Of a DNA stretch of 64,000 bases, positions 25,660 through 33,838 are shown piece by piece. The number at the start of each line of letters is the position of its first letter. The first letter of the stretch is position 1. The translations under genes were made by a program, and so were the position numbers. The DNA is from an uncultured Prevotella sp. (GTDB taxonomy: Bacteria > Bacteroidota > Bacteroidia > Bacteroidales > Bacteroidaceae). The notes under the pieces are model-generated. The model was not told the DNA's origin, did not search any database, and saw only the letters and a program-made list of their open reading frames with translations. The stretch covers positions 381 to 64,380 of the forward strand of contig OMXK01000034.1 of NCBI GenBank assembly GCA_900314995.1, in the 5' to 3' direction.

Positions 25660-25667
25660 TAACTTTG
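25660..25667 (+). promoter_or_regulatory. -7 box upstream of the LacI region
   Basis: TAACTTTG. It would give a transcript across 25671-25730, where two 7-bp pairings (TCCCAAT/ATTGGGA and CAACACA/TGTGTTG) interlock. No gene lies between here and 25896. Confidence 0.5.
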
Positions 25668-25805
25668 CAATCCCAATCAACACAGAACACATCATATATG
25701 TAAGTTTTTCTATTGGGACGTAGTGTGTTGTACACATTATTATTTAATTAATTTGAATTAGGCCATTTGCTTGCGAAAGTAGATGGCTTTGTATTAGCCA
25801 ACGAA

Positions 25806-25819
25806 CGCAACGCGTTGCG
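25806..25819. promoter_or_regulatory. LacI-type operator, perfect palindrome
   Basis: CGCAACGCGTTGCG is a perfect 14-bp palindrome with central CG, 46 bp before the -7 box of the lacI-type gene. It fits autoregulation and suits a LacI dimer. Confidence 0.7.
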
Positions 25820-25864
25820 CAACAATTATCACTTTTTTACGTTTAATTAATGGATGTAAATGAC

Positions 25865-25872
25865 TATTTTTG
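25865..25872 (+). promoter_or_regulatory. -7 box of the lacI-type gene
   Basis: TATTTTTG, 23 bp before the ATG at 25896. Confidence 0.6.
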
Positions 25873-25895
25873 CTTCGGTTTACCCAAAAGACTAG

Positions 25896-26453
25896 ATGAA
25901 AAAGAGAATATCACAGCGTGATATCGCGAAAATATTAGGAATCAATGTGTCTACTGTATCAAGGGCACTGAAGGGGCTTAAGGGTGTAAGTCCCTCCCTT
26001 CAGCGCCAGATTCTTGATTTGGCCAATGAGCAAGGCTACCGTCCTAATCCCTTTGCCATGAGTCTGCGCTATGATACTACTCATACGATAGGTATTGTCG
26101 TTCCTGATGTGTCATTCAGCTATTATGCCCATATTCTGAAAACGATAGTGTCTGAGGCATTACCAGAGCCTCCTGATGCCATCGTGGCTGCTCATGGAGT
26201 CTTGGCTATTTCCGCTTTTCATGCTATTTTGAGTCGTGGTCTTCGTATACCCGAGGATGTGGCTTTTATTGGCTTTATGAGTGACTGGGTGTCAGAGATA
26301 TCTCATCCTAGGGTGACATTTGTAAAGCAGAACCTGAAAGAAATAGCCAAAAAAGCGTTTAAACTCCTCTATGAACAGATGAATGGCGAAGAAAATGTCT
26401 GTCAAATAGTTGCCAATGCACATCTTGAATTAAGGGATAGTACGAAGAATTAG
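25896..26453 (+). CDS. LacI-family regulator with internal deletion
   Basis: 185 residues against about 335 for the family. Residues 1-60 are a normal LacI helix-turn-helix with hinge (RISQRDIAKILGINVSTVSRALKG). Residues 61-88 start the effector domain (HTIGIVVPDVSFSYYAHIL). The text then jumps to the late part (LPEPPDAIVAAHGVLAISAFHAIL, then IPEDVAFIGF), so about 150 residues covering most of the sugar-binding core are missing in frame. DNA binding may survive, ligand sensing should not. Two matching operators lie upstream. Its likely past targets are the galactanase and neighbouring hydrolase genes. Confidence 0.8.
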   Translation: MKKRISQRDIAKILGINVSTVSRALKGLKGVSPSLQRQILDLANEQGYRPNPFAMSLRYDTTHTIGIVVPDVSFSYYAHILKTIVSEALPEPPDAIVAAHGVLAISAFHAILSRGLRIPEDVAFIGFMSDWVSEISHPRVTFVKQNLKEIAKKAFKLLYEQMNGEENVCQIVANAHLELRDSTKN

Positions 26454-26461
26454 GACTCGCA

Positions 26462-27673
26462 CTAAGGTATGAAGACCTTGCGAGTCGTGCCTCCTTTCTT
26501 CATGATGAACAGTCCCTTAGAGGGGGCACTCAACTCACGGCCTTGCAGATCAAACCATTTTGCGGGGGAATCTGTTTCTGTGGTGATATTGGCGATTCCG
26601 GTTGTCTCGTCCTTAAAGGCATCGAGGATGATTGTGGGCTTTCCGTCTGTGGTGAAGGCGCCCATCTCATAGGCATTCCAGCCAAGGGTATCATAATAGG
26701 CGGGTTTCCACTCTCCGTCAGTCTCAGGCTCCCAGTAGAAGATACCGGCGCATTGCGGGAGATCTTTGGTCAGACTGAAAAGGTCTGTCATGACTTCTGC
26801 GCCTTTCGTTGGGTCGTATGAAGAGAAGCCTGTCTCGACAATCATGACGGGTACATTGAATAAGTCTCCGAGTGTCTTGACACTGTTGGCGGCATTCTTG
26901 TTGCTGGCAGCATCGCTCTTGTCGCTATTCCAATCAGTCCAATCCGGATAGTGGGAGAGGCCTATCATATCAAACTTGCCGCCAGCCTCCTTGAACTCTT
27001 TGTAAAACCATCCTTGATAGTCTGCAGCATTAAAGGCGTCGGCAATATGGACAATCACATAGGCATCGGGAAGGATTTCCTTCACGGCATCGTAGCCGGC
27101 ATTGCTCAAGGAAACATAGTTGGCATAGCGGGCCTTACCACTCTTGTTCCAGTCTATATTGCCGTTTTCCCACATCATGCCGCCATTGGTCTCGTTGCCT
27201 ACTTGTACCCATTTTGGCTCGATACCTTCGTCCTTTAAGGCCTGAAGCACGTCTTTCGTGTGGTCTGCCACAGCCGTCTTCAGCTGCTCAAGGTCGTAAT
27301 CCTTCCATTCCAAGGGGGTATCCTGCCTTTTTGGATCGGCAAAGAAATCGCTGTAGTGGAAGTCGATCATCAGGTCGAGTCCCTGTTCATGGGCACGTTT
27401 GGCTTTGACAATGACATCGGCCTTGTCGCACCAGGCACCATAACCGTATTTTGTGGGATTCACCCACACTCTGAGGCGGATGGCGCTCATGCCGATCTCC
27501 TTCATTAGGGCGAAGATGTCGGTCTCTATGCCATCGGCATTGTAGAACTTCTGACCGTCGGCTTCCATTTCCGTACACCAGCTGATGTCGGCGCCTCGGG
27601 CAAACGTTGTACTCTGGGCCTGAACAACCGTCAGTGCCGTGAGTAATAATGCAGTAATTAGTAATCGTTTCAT
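26462..27673 (-). CDS. Arabinogalactan endo-beta-1,4-galactanase (GH53)
   Basis: 403 residues with a signal peptide ending AQ (residue 20). The GH53 fold is clear: FARGADISWCTEME, RLRVWVNP, the acid/base Glu161 in QVGNETNGG and the nucleophile Glu280 in MIVETGFSS. It cleaves beta-1,4-galactan chains of pectin. The last 35 residues (WFDLQGRELSAPSKGLFI...) resemble the C-terminal tails seen on exported Prevotella proteins, possibly a type IX secretion signal. Divergent from the SGNH gene across a shared control region (27674-27823). Confidence 0.92.
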   Translation of the reverse strand: MKRLLITALLLTALTVVQAQSTTFARGADISWCTEMEADGQKFYNADGIETDIFALMKEIGMSAIRLRVWVNPTKYGYGAWCDKADVIVKAKRAHEQGLDLMIDFHYSDFFADPKRQDTPLEWKDYDLEQLKTAVADHTKDVLQALKDEGIEPKWVQVGNETNGGMMWENGNIDWNKSGKARYANYVSLSNAGYDAVKEILPDAYVIVHIADAFNAADYQGWFYKEFKEAGGKFDMIGLSHYPDWTDWNSDKSDAASNKNAANSVKTLGDLFNVPVMIVETGFSSYDPTKGAEVMTDLFSLTKDLPQCAGIFYWEPETDGEWKPAYYDTLGWNAYEMGAFTTDGKPTIILDAFKDETTGIANITTETDSPAKWFDLQGRELSAPSKGLFIMKKGGTTRKVFIP

Positions 27674-27707
27674 ATTAATATCATTAGTTTTTTCCCGTTT
27701 GTTGGCG

Positions 27708-27715
27708 CAAAGGTA
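27708..27715 (-). promoter_or_regulatory. -7 box of the galactanase gene
   Basis: TACCTTTG on the minus strand, about 34 bp before the ATG at 27673. Confidence 0.7.
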
Positions 27716-27727
27716 CGCTTTTTTTTG

Positions 27728-27778
27728 GACATAAGAACAAAAGAAACAAAAAATAATCCCTACTTATGTGCTTATGTC
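27728..27778. promoter_or_regulatory. Inverted repeat between divergent promoters
   Basis: GACATAAG at 27728-27735 is mirrored by CTTATGTC at 27771-27778, with a second near-copy CTTATGTG at 27763-27770. The arms lie just upstream of the two divergent -7 boxes, so one regulator could serve both genes. Confidence 0.45.
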
Positions 27779-27789
27779 TAAAAAAAACA

Positions 27790-27797
27790 CTATCTTT
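27790..27797 (+). promoter_or_regulatory. -7 box of the SGNH hydrolase operon
   Basis: TATCTTTG, 26 bp before the ATG at 27824. Confidence 0.7.
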
Positions 27798-27823
27798 GCA
27801 CACAACTTTAAACATAAACCGAT

Positions 27824-28510
27824 ATGAAGAAACTATTCCTAATACTGCTGACGGCTCTTTTTGCCAGTCATGCTACTGCCCAGACGAAATCAGTATCTGT
27901 CCTGGGCGATTCGTATTCCACCTATGAGAACTTTATGACCCCCAGCACAAACGAACTGTGGTATTATGCCGGTAATCCCGAGGCCAAGACCGATGTGAAG
28001 AATGTACGCCAGACGTGGTGGCATCAGGTCATCAAGGAGAATGGCTGGCGTCTTTGTATCAATAATTCCTATAGCGGTGCAACCATCAGCTATACAGGCT
28101 ATGACGGCAATGACTATAGTGCCCGTTCTTTCAATACCCGCATGGACAACCTCGGACAGCCGGATATCATCTTCGTTTTCGGGGCTACTAACGACAGTTG
28201 GGCTGGTTCGCCCGTTGGTGACTATAAATATGAGAATATCACCTATGGCGATATGTATCAGTTCCGCCCGGCCTTAGCCCGTATGTTGCAGTGGATGACT
28301 GACCGTTATGTCAATACCGAGATCTATTTCATTCTGAATGATGACCTTCGCGATGAGATCGATGAGTCCGTCAAGACCATCTGTGGTCATTATGGTGTGC
28401 CAGTTATCGAACTTGAGAAGATAGACAAACTGTCAGGGCATCCTTCTGTCAAAGGTATGCGCCAGATAGCAGATCAGGTGAACGCTTTTCTGAATAACAA
28501 GACGAAATAA
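27824..28510 (+). CDS. SGNH/GDSL-family hydrolase, secreted
   Basis: 228 residues with a signal peptide (MKKLFLILLTALFASHATAQ). The catalytic serine is in VLGDSYST (about residue 28), the oxyanion Asn in FGATNDSW, and the His in LSGHPSVKGM near residue 208, which fits the SGNH hydrolase family. Members are esterases or lipases, and in polysaccharide loci often deacetylate sugars. It is followed directly by a GH2-like gene and faces the galactanase, so a role in galactan or pectin side-chain removal is likely but inferred. Confidence 0.82.
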   Translation: MKKLFLILLTALFASHATAQTKSVSVLGDSYSTYENFMTPSTNELWYYAGNPEAKTDVKNVRQTWWHQVIKENGWRLCINNSYSGATISYTGYDGNDYSARSFNTRMDNLGQPDIIFVFGATNDSWAGSPVGDYKYENITYGDMYQFRPALARMLQWMTDRYVNTEIYFILNDDLRDEIDESVKTICGHYGVPVIELEKIDKLSGHPSVKGMRQIADQVNAFLNNKTK

Positions 28511-28519
28511 GTGAAGAAG

Positions 28520-30379
28520 ATGAAGAAGTCCTTGGTCTTGTTACTCGCTCTTTTCGGCCTACTGCCATCATCTGCTCAAGAGACGATCTCCCTTGACGGA
28601 TTTTGGGACTATGCAATAGGCGACAGTACTCAATATAATCAGTATGCTACGCTGCCAAGTTCTGTGCTTTCAGATGACAAGGCCGTGACGAGGCCGGACT
28701 CTGGAGTTATTTGGTATCGGCGTTCAGTCTATGTGCCCGATAGTTGGCGGCGTCATCGTGTCAGCCTCTACCTGGAAAGGCCGAATGCCAAGACGACGCT
28801 TTATGTCAACGGCGTCAAGCAAGGTGACTGCAACTATGTCTTTGCCCCGCATAAGTATGATATTGTCAATGAGCAGCTGATTCCTGGCGAGCGAAATACG
28901 ATCGCTATCTGCGTCGAGAATCCCCCTCAAAAGTGGGAGGGTATTTCTGGACGCATGGAGTTGAGAGCTCAGTCGCGGAATATCTATATCCGTCAGGTCC
29001 GCCTTCGCCCATTCCCTTATGAAGGTGTCGTTCAGTTGGATCTGACGCTCGATGGTTCTTTCAGGGCATTCTACAACGAGGCCGTAGCTGTCTATATTCA
29101 GCGTGAAGGTGCGGCTAACGCCCGTATTCTCACCAATTATTATGAACTTGATAATAGTCACATGCTGATCAATGTGTATGTCGGCGATAAAGTGGCACTC
29201 TGGGATGAGTTCCACCCCAATCTGTACCGCATCGGCATTGCTGTGGCCAATGATTATTACGAGACGACTTTCGGCATGCGTGAGATCATGTTGAAAGACC
29301 AGCAGTTGACCGTCAATCGTTATCCGCTCTTCTTCCGGGGGGTGGCAGTCGATGAGGAGACGCTGTCGAGGATGACATCGAAGAACGATGAGCAGTCATG
29401 GCTTGAACTGTTCCGCCAATATAAGGATCGCGGACTGAATGTCGTGCGTTTCCCCTCCTATTGTCCACCTGATGCTGCCTTTATTGCTGCTGATAAACTG
29501 GGTCTTTATCTGCAGCCCGAAGGACCTTCTTGGCCGGATTATGGCGTAGCACTCCAAGATGGCAAGCCTGCCGACGACTACCTGTTCAATGAGTCCAAGC
29601 GACTGATCGATAACTACGGCCACCATCCTTCTTTCCTGATGATGGGCTCAGGCTGTAATTCTATTGGAGGCTGGGGTGACTTCTGTAATGAATGGAAGAA
29701 ACAGATGATGCACTATGAGCCTACCATAGTCTATGACGGGAGTGAATATCAGATTCGGCCGCAGGTATCTGTAAATGAAAGTGATACGTCGAATGTCGCT
29801 CCAGTTATCGCAAATGTGCAGTGTAAGGGAATCGCCTTGCCTGATCTGAAGGCTCAGTTAGAGCGCAATCTCTGTGATAAAAACAATTCAGGGTTCCTGT
29901 TGGATGGGTTCAATAACAGTATTGATGCAGAAACGATGCACCAGTTCTGTTCGCCGTTAGTATCCATTGCCCATTTCCAGAAGACTGAGTATTCCTCTGC
30001 CGATACGCTGGTTGTACCCGTTGAATGCTATAATGCTTTCTTCGGCGATATACAGTCGATACGTGCTTCCTATTATATCAGCGACGACAGTTTGCAGGTA
30101 TATGCAGGCGGTTTGCTGTTCAACGGTGAGATTCCACTTGGCAAGAACACCAGTCTGGGCACTATCCGCATGCCCCTTGACACCATCAAGACAGCCCAGA
30201 AACTGACGCTGACCATCGTGTTCAGCGGGAATAAGTACGTCAACCATTGGGATTTCAAAGTCTATCCTACAGGGAGGGGAAAAGAAAAAGAGAGACCGGA
30301 AAGCCTCTCTTCTTCAGTGATCCGTTTGGGGCTCGAACCCAAGACCCCAACATTAAAAGTGTTGTGCTCTACCGACTGA
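28520..30379 (+). CDS. GH2-like glycoside hydrolase, catalytic residues altered, 3' end runs into tRNA-Lys
   Basis: 619 residues from ATG 28520 (a GTG at 28511, adjacent to the upstream stop, is possible). Signal peptide to about residue 20. The sugar-binding domain (DGFWDYAIGD, VIWYRRSVYVPDSW), the immunoglobulin-like domain and the TIM-barrel part (FFRGVAVDEETLS, GLNVVRFPSYCPPD) follow the GH2 order. Where GH2 enzymes have GNE, this has GSGCNS, so the acid/base Glu is missing. The last ~35 residues come from a tRNA terminator and the antisense of tRNA-Lys, so the natural C-terminus is probably lost. Probably a non-catalytic or decayed relative. Confidence 0.75.
   Translation: MKKSLVLLLALFGLLPSSAQETISLDGFWDYAIGDSTQYNQYATLPSSVLSDDKAVTRPDSGVIWYRRSVYVPDSWRRHRVSLYLERPNAKTTLYVNGVKQGDCNYVFAPHKYDIVNEQLIPGERNTIAICVENPPQKWEGISGRMELRAQSRNIYIRQVRLRPFPYEGVVQLDLTLDGSFRAFYNEAVAVYIQREGAANARILTNYYELDNSHMLINVYVGDKVALWDEFHPNLYRIGIAVANDYYETTFGMREIMLKDQQLTVNRYPLFFRGVAVDEETLSRMTSKNDEQSWLELFRQYKDRGLNVVRFPSYCPPDAAFIAADKLGLYLQPEGPSWPDYGVALQDGKPADDYLFNESKRLIDNYGHHPSFLMMGSGCNSIGGWGDFCNEWKKQMMHYEPTIVYDGSEYQIRPQVSVNESDTSNVAPVIANVQCKGIALPDLKAQLERNLCDKNNSGFLLDGFNNSIDAETMHQFCSPLVSIAHFQKTEYSSADTLVVPVECYNAFFGDIQSIRASYYISDDSLQVYAGGLLFNGEIPLGKNTSLGTIRMPLDTIKTAQKLTLTIVFSGNKYVNHWDFKVYPTGRGKEKERPESLSSSVIRLGLEPKTPTLKVLCSTD
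30281..30312 (-). terminator. Terminator of tRNA-Lys
   Basis: On the minus strand GAGAGGCTTTCCGGTCTCTC folds into a hairpin followed by TTTTTCTTTT. It lies inside the end of the GH2-like frame. Confidence 0.6.
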
Positions 30380-30390
30380 GCTAACGGATC
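30318..30390 (-). tRNA. tRNA-Lys (TTT)
   Basis: Perfect acceptor GATCCGT / ACGGATC, D stem GCTC / GAGC, anticodon stem CAACA / TGTTG with loop CTTTTAA (anticodon TTT), and T stem TTGGG / CCCAA. CCA not encoded. The GH2-like frame on the other strand ends inside it (30377-30379). Confidence 0.93.
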
Positions 30391-30422
30391 TACCTTATTG
30401 TGCAATCTTTCGAAAGCGGCTG

Positions 30423-30430
30423 CAAAGGTA
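30423..30430 (-). promoter_or_regulatory. -7 box of tRNA-Lys
   Basis: TACCTTTG on the minus strand, 33 bp before the tRNA. Confidence 0.7.
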
Positions 30431-30455
30431 CGACTTTTTGCCGAAACTACCAAAT

Positions 30456-31553
30456 TTATTCGGATGATTTTTTCTCCGGAGGGTCATTTTCGTTATCTTT
30501 GGTGACATATCGCTGGTAATAAGCGATGAGAAGTGTCGTAAGTGGCAGTGCAATGATCAGGCCGATAAATCCTAGCAAAGCGCCCCATACGGAGAGGCTG
30601 AGCAGCAGGATGGCAGGGTTGAGCCCCATCGCCTTGCCCATGACCTTCGGCGTTACTACCATGTCACAGATAAGCTGTACGATGATAAACACAGCGAGTG
30701 CCATGATGAGGATAATCCAGAAGTTCTGACCTGTGTCGGCAGACTTCAGTAGGGCCAGGAGCACTGTGGGAATCAGGGCAAAGGTGTGCAGATAGGGCAC
30801 CAAGTCCATAATGCCAATCATGATGCCGAGACCAATGGCCATCGGGAAGTCGATGATGGTGAAACCGATGCAGAAGAGTACACCCATGATGAGGGCAACA
30901 AGTCCCTGGCCGCGGATATAGTTGTTCAGCTCACGCTCCACATCGCCCATCAGTTCCCGCCAGAAAGGACGATTCTTCTTTGGGAAGATGCGGATCCAGT
31001 TGTCCGTCAGATACTCATAGTCGAGCAGGATGAAGAACATATATAATAAGGTGATGAACGATGCGATGACGCTGACGATGATGCTGTAGGTCTGTCCGAG
31101 GAAACTGAACAAGCCCGGCATGATGGTCTTCAGTCCATCCGTAAAGTCCTTGCTCTTGAAGAACTCCTCAATCGCAGTCTGGTTATTCGTAATCCATTCC
31201 GATATCGCCCCAGGGATAGAAGTGATATTGGCCGACTTCTGAATATAGTCGGTAGCGAGATAGCCCAGTTTCTCGAACTGCTCAATCATCGGCGGGATAA
31301 TCAGGTAGACGACTCCCGAGATGACGGCAATGACGATCAGAAGCGTCAGGATGATGCTAAGTGCCCGGGGCAGATGTAGCTTCCAGTCTAGTAACTTCAC
31401 CATCGGATAGAGCAGATAGGCGAAGAACCAGGCAATGACGAACGGCAGCAATACGCTGCTGAGGTAGTCGATCAGCAAGAGGATGCCGACAACGAGCAGG
31501 GTACCTCCAATCCAACGGACTAACCGGTCAAAGGTGATGGTTTCTCTTGTCAT
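30456..31553 (-). CDS. AI-2E family transporter (UPF0118, PerM-like)
   Basis: 365 residues with about eight membrane helices, including a long N-terminal pair (LLVVGILLLIDYLSSVLLPFVIAWFFAYLLYP). The family hallmark region near residue 230-330 is present (GLGIMIGIMDLVPY, MGKAMGLNPAILLLSLSVWGALLGFIGLIIALPL). Family members export autoinducer-2 or act as Na+/H+-type transporters; the substrate here is not known. Minus strand, own promoter TAATTTTG at 31581-31588. Confidence 0.88.
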   Translation of the reverse strand: MTRETITFDRLVRWIGGTLLVVGILLLIDYLSSVLLPFVIAWFFAYLLYPMVKLLDWKLHLPRALSIILTLLIVIAVISGVVYLIIPPMIEQFEKLGYLATDYIQKSANITSIPGAISEWITNNQTAIEEFFKSKDFTDGLKTIMPGLFSFLGQTYSIIVSVIASFITLLYMFFILLDYEYLTDNWIRIFPKKNRPFWRELMGDVERELNNYIRGQGLVALIMGVLFCIGFTIIDFPMAIGLGIMIGIMDLVPYLHTFALIPTVLLALLKSADTGQNFWIILIMALAVFIIVQLICDMVVTPKVMGKAMGLNPAILLLSLSVWGALLGFIGLIIALPLTTLLIAYYQRYVTKDNENDPPEKKSSE

Positions 31554-31580
31554 ATTCTTCTATTTTGTCACATTTGGCGG

Positions 31581-31588
31581 CAAAATTA
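31581..31588 (-). promoter_or_regulatory. -7 box of the AI-2E transporter gene
   Basis: TAATTTTG on the minus strand, 27 bp before the ATG at 31553. Confidence 0.6.
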
Positions 31589-31651
31589 CCAAAACCTTTT
31601 AAAAATTGCAAAGTTTTTGCCGCTTTTTTTGTCTATTCTGATTATTTACGC

Positions 31652-31659
31652 TAATTTTG
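31652..31659 (+). promoter_or_regulatory. -7 box of rsmI
   Basis: TAATTTTG ends 9 bp before the ATG at 31669. An in-frame TTG at 31657 is part of this box and is not the start. Confidence 0.6.
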
Positions 31660-31668
31660 TCCCCCGAT

Positions 31669-32361
31669 ATGGGCATATTGTATATCGTTCCGACCCCAGT
31701 AGGCAATATGGAAGACATGACCTTCCGTGCCGTCCGTATCTTAAAAGAGGTGGATCTCATACTGGCGGAAGATACCCGCACATCGGGCATCCTGCTGAAG
31801 CATTATGAGATTAAGAACTCTTTGTTGTCGCACCATAAGTTTAATGAACATGGTACGTCGGCTAGTGTCGTTAGCCGTCTGCTGGCGGGTGAGAACGTGG
31901 CACTGATCAGCGATGCCGGTACGCCGGGCATCAGCGATCCGGGCTTCTTCCTGGTTCGCGAGGCCGTCAGGGCTGGGGTAGAGGTGCAGTGCCTGCCTGG
32001 GGCAACGGCATTCGTGCCGGCGCTCGTGTCAAGCGGCTTGCCTTGTGACCGTTTCGCCTTCGAAGGCTTCCTGCCGCAGAAGAAAGGGCGCCAGACAAAA
32101 CTGGAGTCGCTGAAAGGCGAGGAGCGCACGATGATCTTCTACGAGTCGCCTTACCGTCTGTTGAAGACGTTGCAGCAGTTTGCCGAGGTCTATGGCCCAG
32201 ATCGCCAGGTGAGCGTCTGCCGCGAGATCTCCAAGATCCACGAGGAGAGCGTCAGGGGAAGTCTCGAAGAGGTGATAGCCCATTTCAAGGAGAAGGAGCC
32301 CAAGGGTGAGATCGTCATCATCCTTGCCGGCTTGGATAAGAATGCAAAAAGTGAAAATTAA
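31669..32361 (+). CDS. rsmI: 16S rRNA (cytidine-1402 2'-O)-methyltransferase
   Basis: 230 residues of the tetrapyrrole-methylase fold. Signature segments are YIVPTPVGNMEDMTFRAVRIL, AEDTRTSGILLKHY, LISDAGTPGISDPGF and FYESPYRLLKTL. With S-adenosylmethionine it methylates the ribose of C1402 in the decoding centre. The start ATG at 31669 is chosen because the promoter box covers the upstream TTG; the leader is very short. Followed by a coiled-coil lipoprotein gene after 18 bp, probably one transcript. Confidence 0.93.
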   Translation: MGILYIVPTPVGNMEDMTFRAVRILKEVDLILAEDTRTSGILLKHYEIKNSLLSHHKFNEHGTSASVVSRLLAGENVALISDAGTPGISDPGFFLVREAVRAGVEVQCLPGATAFVPALVSSGLPCDRFAFEGFLPQKKGRQTKLESLKGEERTMIFYESPYRLLKTLQQFAEVYGPDRQVSVCREISKIHEESVRGSLEEVIAHFKEKEPKGEIVIILAGLDKNAKSEN

Positions 32362-32379
32362 TAATTAACAACAAAAAGT

Positions 32380-33231
32380 ATGAAGAAACTATTATTCTTT
32401 GCTGCCTGCACAGTGGCGGTAGCAAGTTGTAATCAGGATGCTGTGAAGAAGGCCGAGCAGGCTGCCTTGCAGCAGCGTGATTCTCTGGAGCAGATTATTG
32501 CACAGAAAGACAATGAGATCAACGACATGATGACCACTCTCAGTGACATTGAGGAGGGATTCCGTGAGATTACCGAGGCTCAGAACCGTGTGACACTCGC
32601 CAAGTCGGGTGAAGGTACCAACACCAAGCAGCGCATCACGGAGAACCTGCAGTTCATCCAGTCGGCTATGCAGCAGAACAAGGAACTCATCAACAAGCTG
32701 AAGCAGCAGGTACGTGAAAGTACCGTGAAGGGTGGACAGCTGAAGAAGATCATCGACAATCTGACTCAGCAGATGGAGGTCAAGGACAAGCAGCTTCAGG
32801 CTCTGCGCGAGGAACTTGACAAGAAGGACATCCATATTGCCGAGCTCGACGAGATGGTATCAGACCTGAACACGAATGTCGCTTCGCTGAAGGAGGAGAA
32901 TACCCAGAAGACCGAGACCATCAGCACCCAGGACAAGGCGCTCCACACGGCTTGGTTTGTCTTCGGAACGAAGAAGGAGCTGAAGGAGCAGAACATCCTT
33001 GATGCTGGTGAGGTGCTTCGCTCCAACTTCAACAAGGAGTATTTCACCAAGATCGATATCCGCATCGACAAGGAGATCAAGCTTTACAGCAAGAGTGCCG
33101 AGATCCTGACGAGTCATCCTGCCAGCTCCTATACGCTCCAGCGTGATGCCAACAAGCAGTATGTGCTCCGAATCACCAACCCCGATGCCTTCTGGTCTAC
33201 CAGCAAGTATCTCGTCATCCAGGTGAAGTAA
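32380..33231 (+). CDS. Coiled-coil lipoprotein of unknown function
   Basis: 283 residues. Signal with lipobox VAVASC (Cys 17). Residues about 22-190 are a long coiled coil of Gln/Glu/Lys heptads, including NELIN- and DELDKKD-type repeats. The C-terminal part (about 195-283) is compact, with AWFVFGTKKELKEQNIL and a terminal STSKYLVIQVK. It is likely anchored in a membrane facing the periplasm. This architecture recurs in Bacteroidetes without assigned function. A strong terminator follows. Confidence 0.78.
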   Translation: MKKLLFFAACTVAVASCNQDAVKKAEQAALQQRDSLEQIIAQKDNEINDMMTTLSDIEEGFREITEAQNRVTLAKSGEGTNTKQRITENLQFIQSAMQQNKELINKLKQQVRESTVKGGQLKKIIDNLTQQMEVKDKQLQALREELDKKDIHIAELDEMVSDLNTNVASLKEENTQKTETISTQDKALHTAWFVFGTKKELKEQNILDAGEVLRSNFNKEYFTKIDIRIDKEIKLYSKSAEILTSHPASSYTLQRDANKQYVLRITNPDAFWSTSKYLVIQVK

Positions 33232-33256
33232 ACGAAACGTAACATTTATACAAATT

Positions 33257-33290
33257 AAGGTGTGTCAAAAATTGACACACCTTATTTAGT
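33257..33290 (+). terminator. Intrinsic terminator
   Basis: Perfect 11-bp stem AAGGTGTGTCA / TGACACACCTT with loop AAAAT, followed by ATTT. Confidence 0.75.
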
Positions 33291-33439
33291 ATTCATTTTG
33301 TTGTAAGACTCCCTTTTCTCTGATACTTTGAGCGTATGTGAGTGCATCTTTATCGGTATGTGAAGGGTACTTAATCGTAAGCGGATTATAAAATTCTCTA
33401 GAGAATTTAGTAGTTTCCTTACGAGAAACCTTTACTTAC

Positions 33440-33497
33440 TCGTAATGTAACTGTGGGTTTGTCGTAATGTAACTGTATGTTTACAGGGATGTAAATG
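33440..33497 (+). promoter_or_regulatory. Three phased ATGTAA repeats upstream of the SusC operon
   Basis: TCGTAATGTAACTGT occurs at 33440-33454 and 33462-33476. A weaker third copy (GGGATGTAAATGA) is at 33486-33498. The ATGTAA cores begin at 33445, 33467 and 33489, exactly 22 bp (two helix turns) apart, as expected for tandem dimer binding on one DNA face. It is about 200 bp upstream of the susC -7 box. The rest of 33291-33838 has no gene. Confidence 0.55.
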
Positions 33498-33697
33498 AGC
33501 CTTTGCCGGGGTCCGAAATAGGCGAAAAACCGAGTGAAAAGGTAGGCAGAGTTAGCGTTAAAAAGAATGATTGTATTATTTGCACAAAGTAACAATTTGG
33601 ATTGATTTATATCAAGCAGAGATGGCGAAAGTGTTAACAAAAGGTGTTGAAATGTGATTTTTTTATAAAATTATTCGTTTTTTAGAAACTTATGCAT

Positions 33698-33705
33698 TAT
33701 TTTTG
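33698..33705 (+). promoter_or_regulatory. -7 box of the SusC/SusD operon
   Basis: TATTTTTG, giving a leader of about 125 nt that contains a small hairpin (CCTCTGGCGCAGAGG) before the susC start. Confidence 0.65.
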
Positions 33706-33838
33706 CACACTGAACCGTAACAAAAGGGAAATTCTAGGAGCGACCTCTGGCGCAGAGGAAGCCATTATATATAAAATAGGTGTAAAATTGAACATTTATA
33801 CTACCAATATTTAATTAATAACAAAAGAGAGAGAATTT

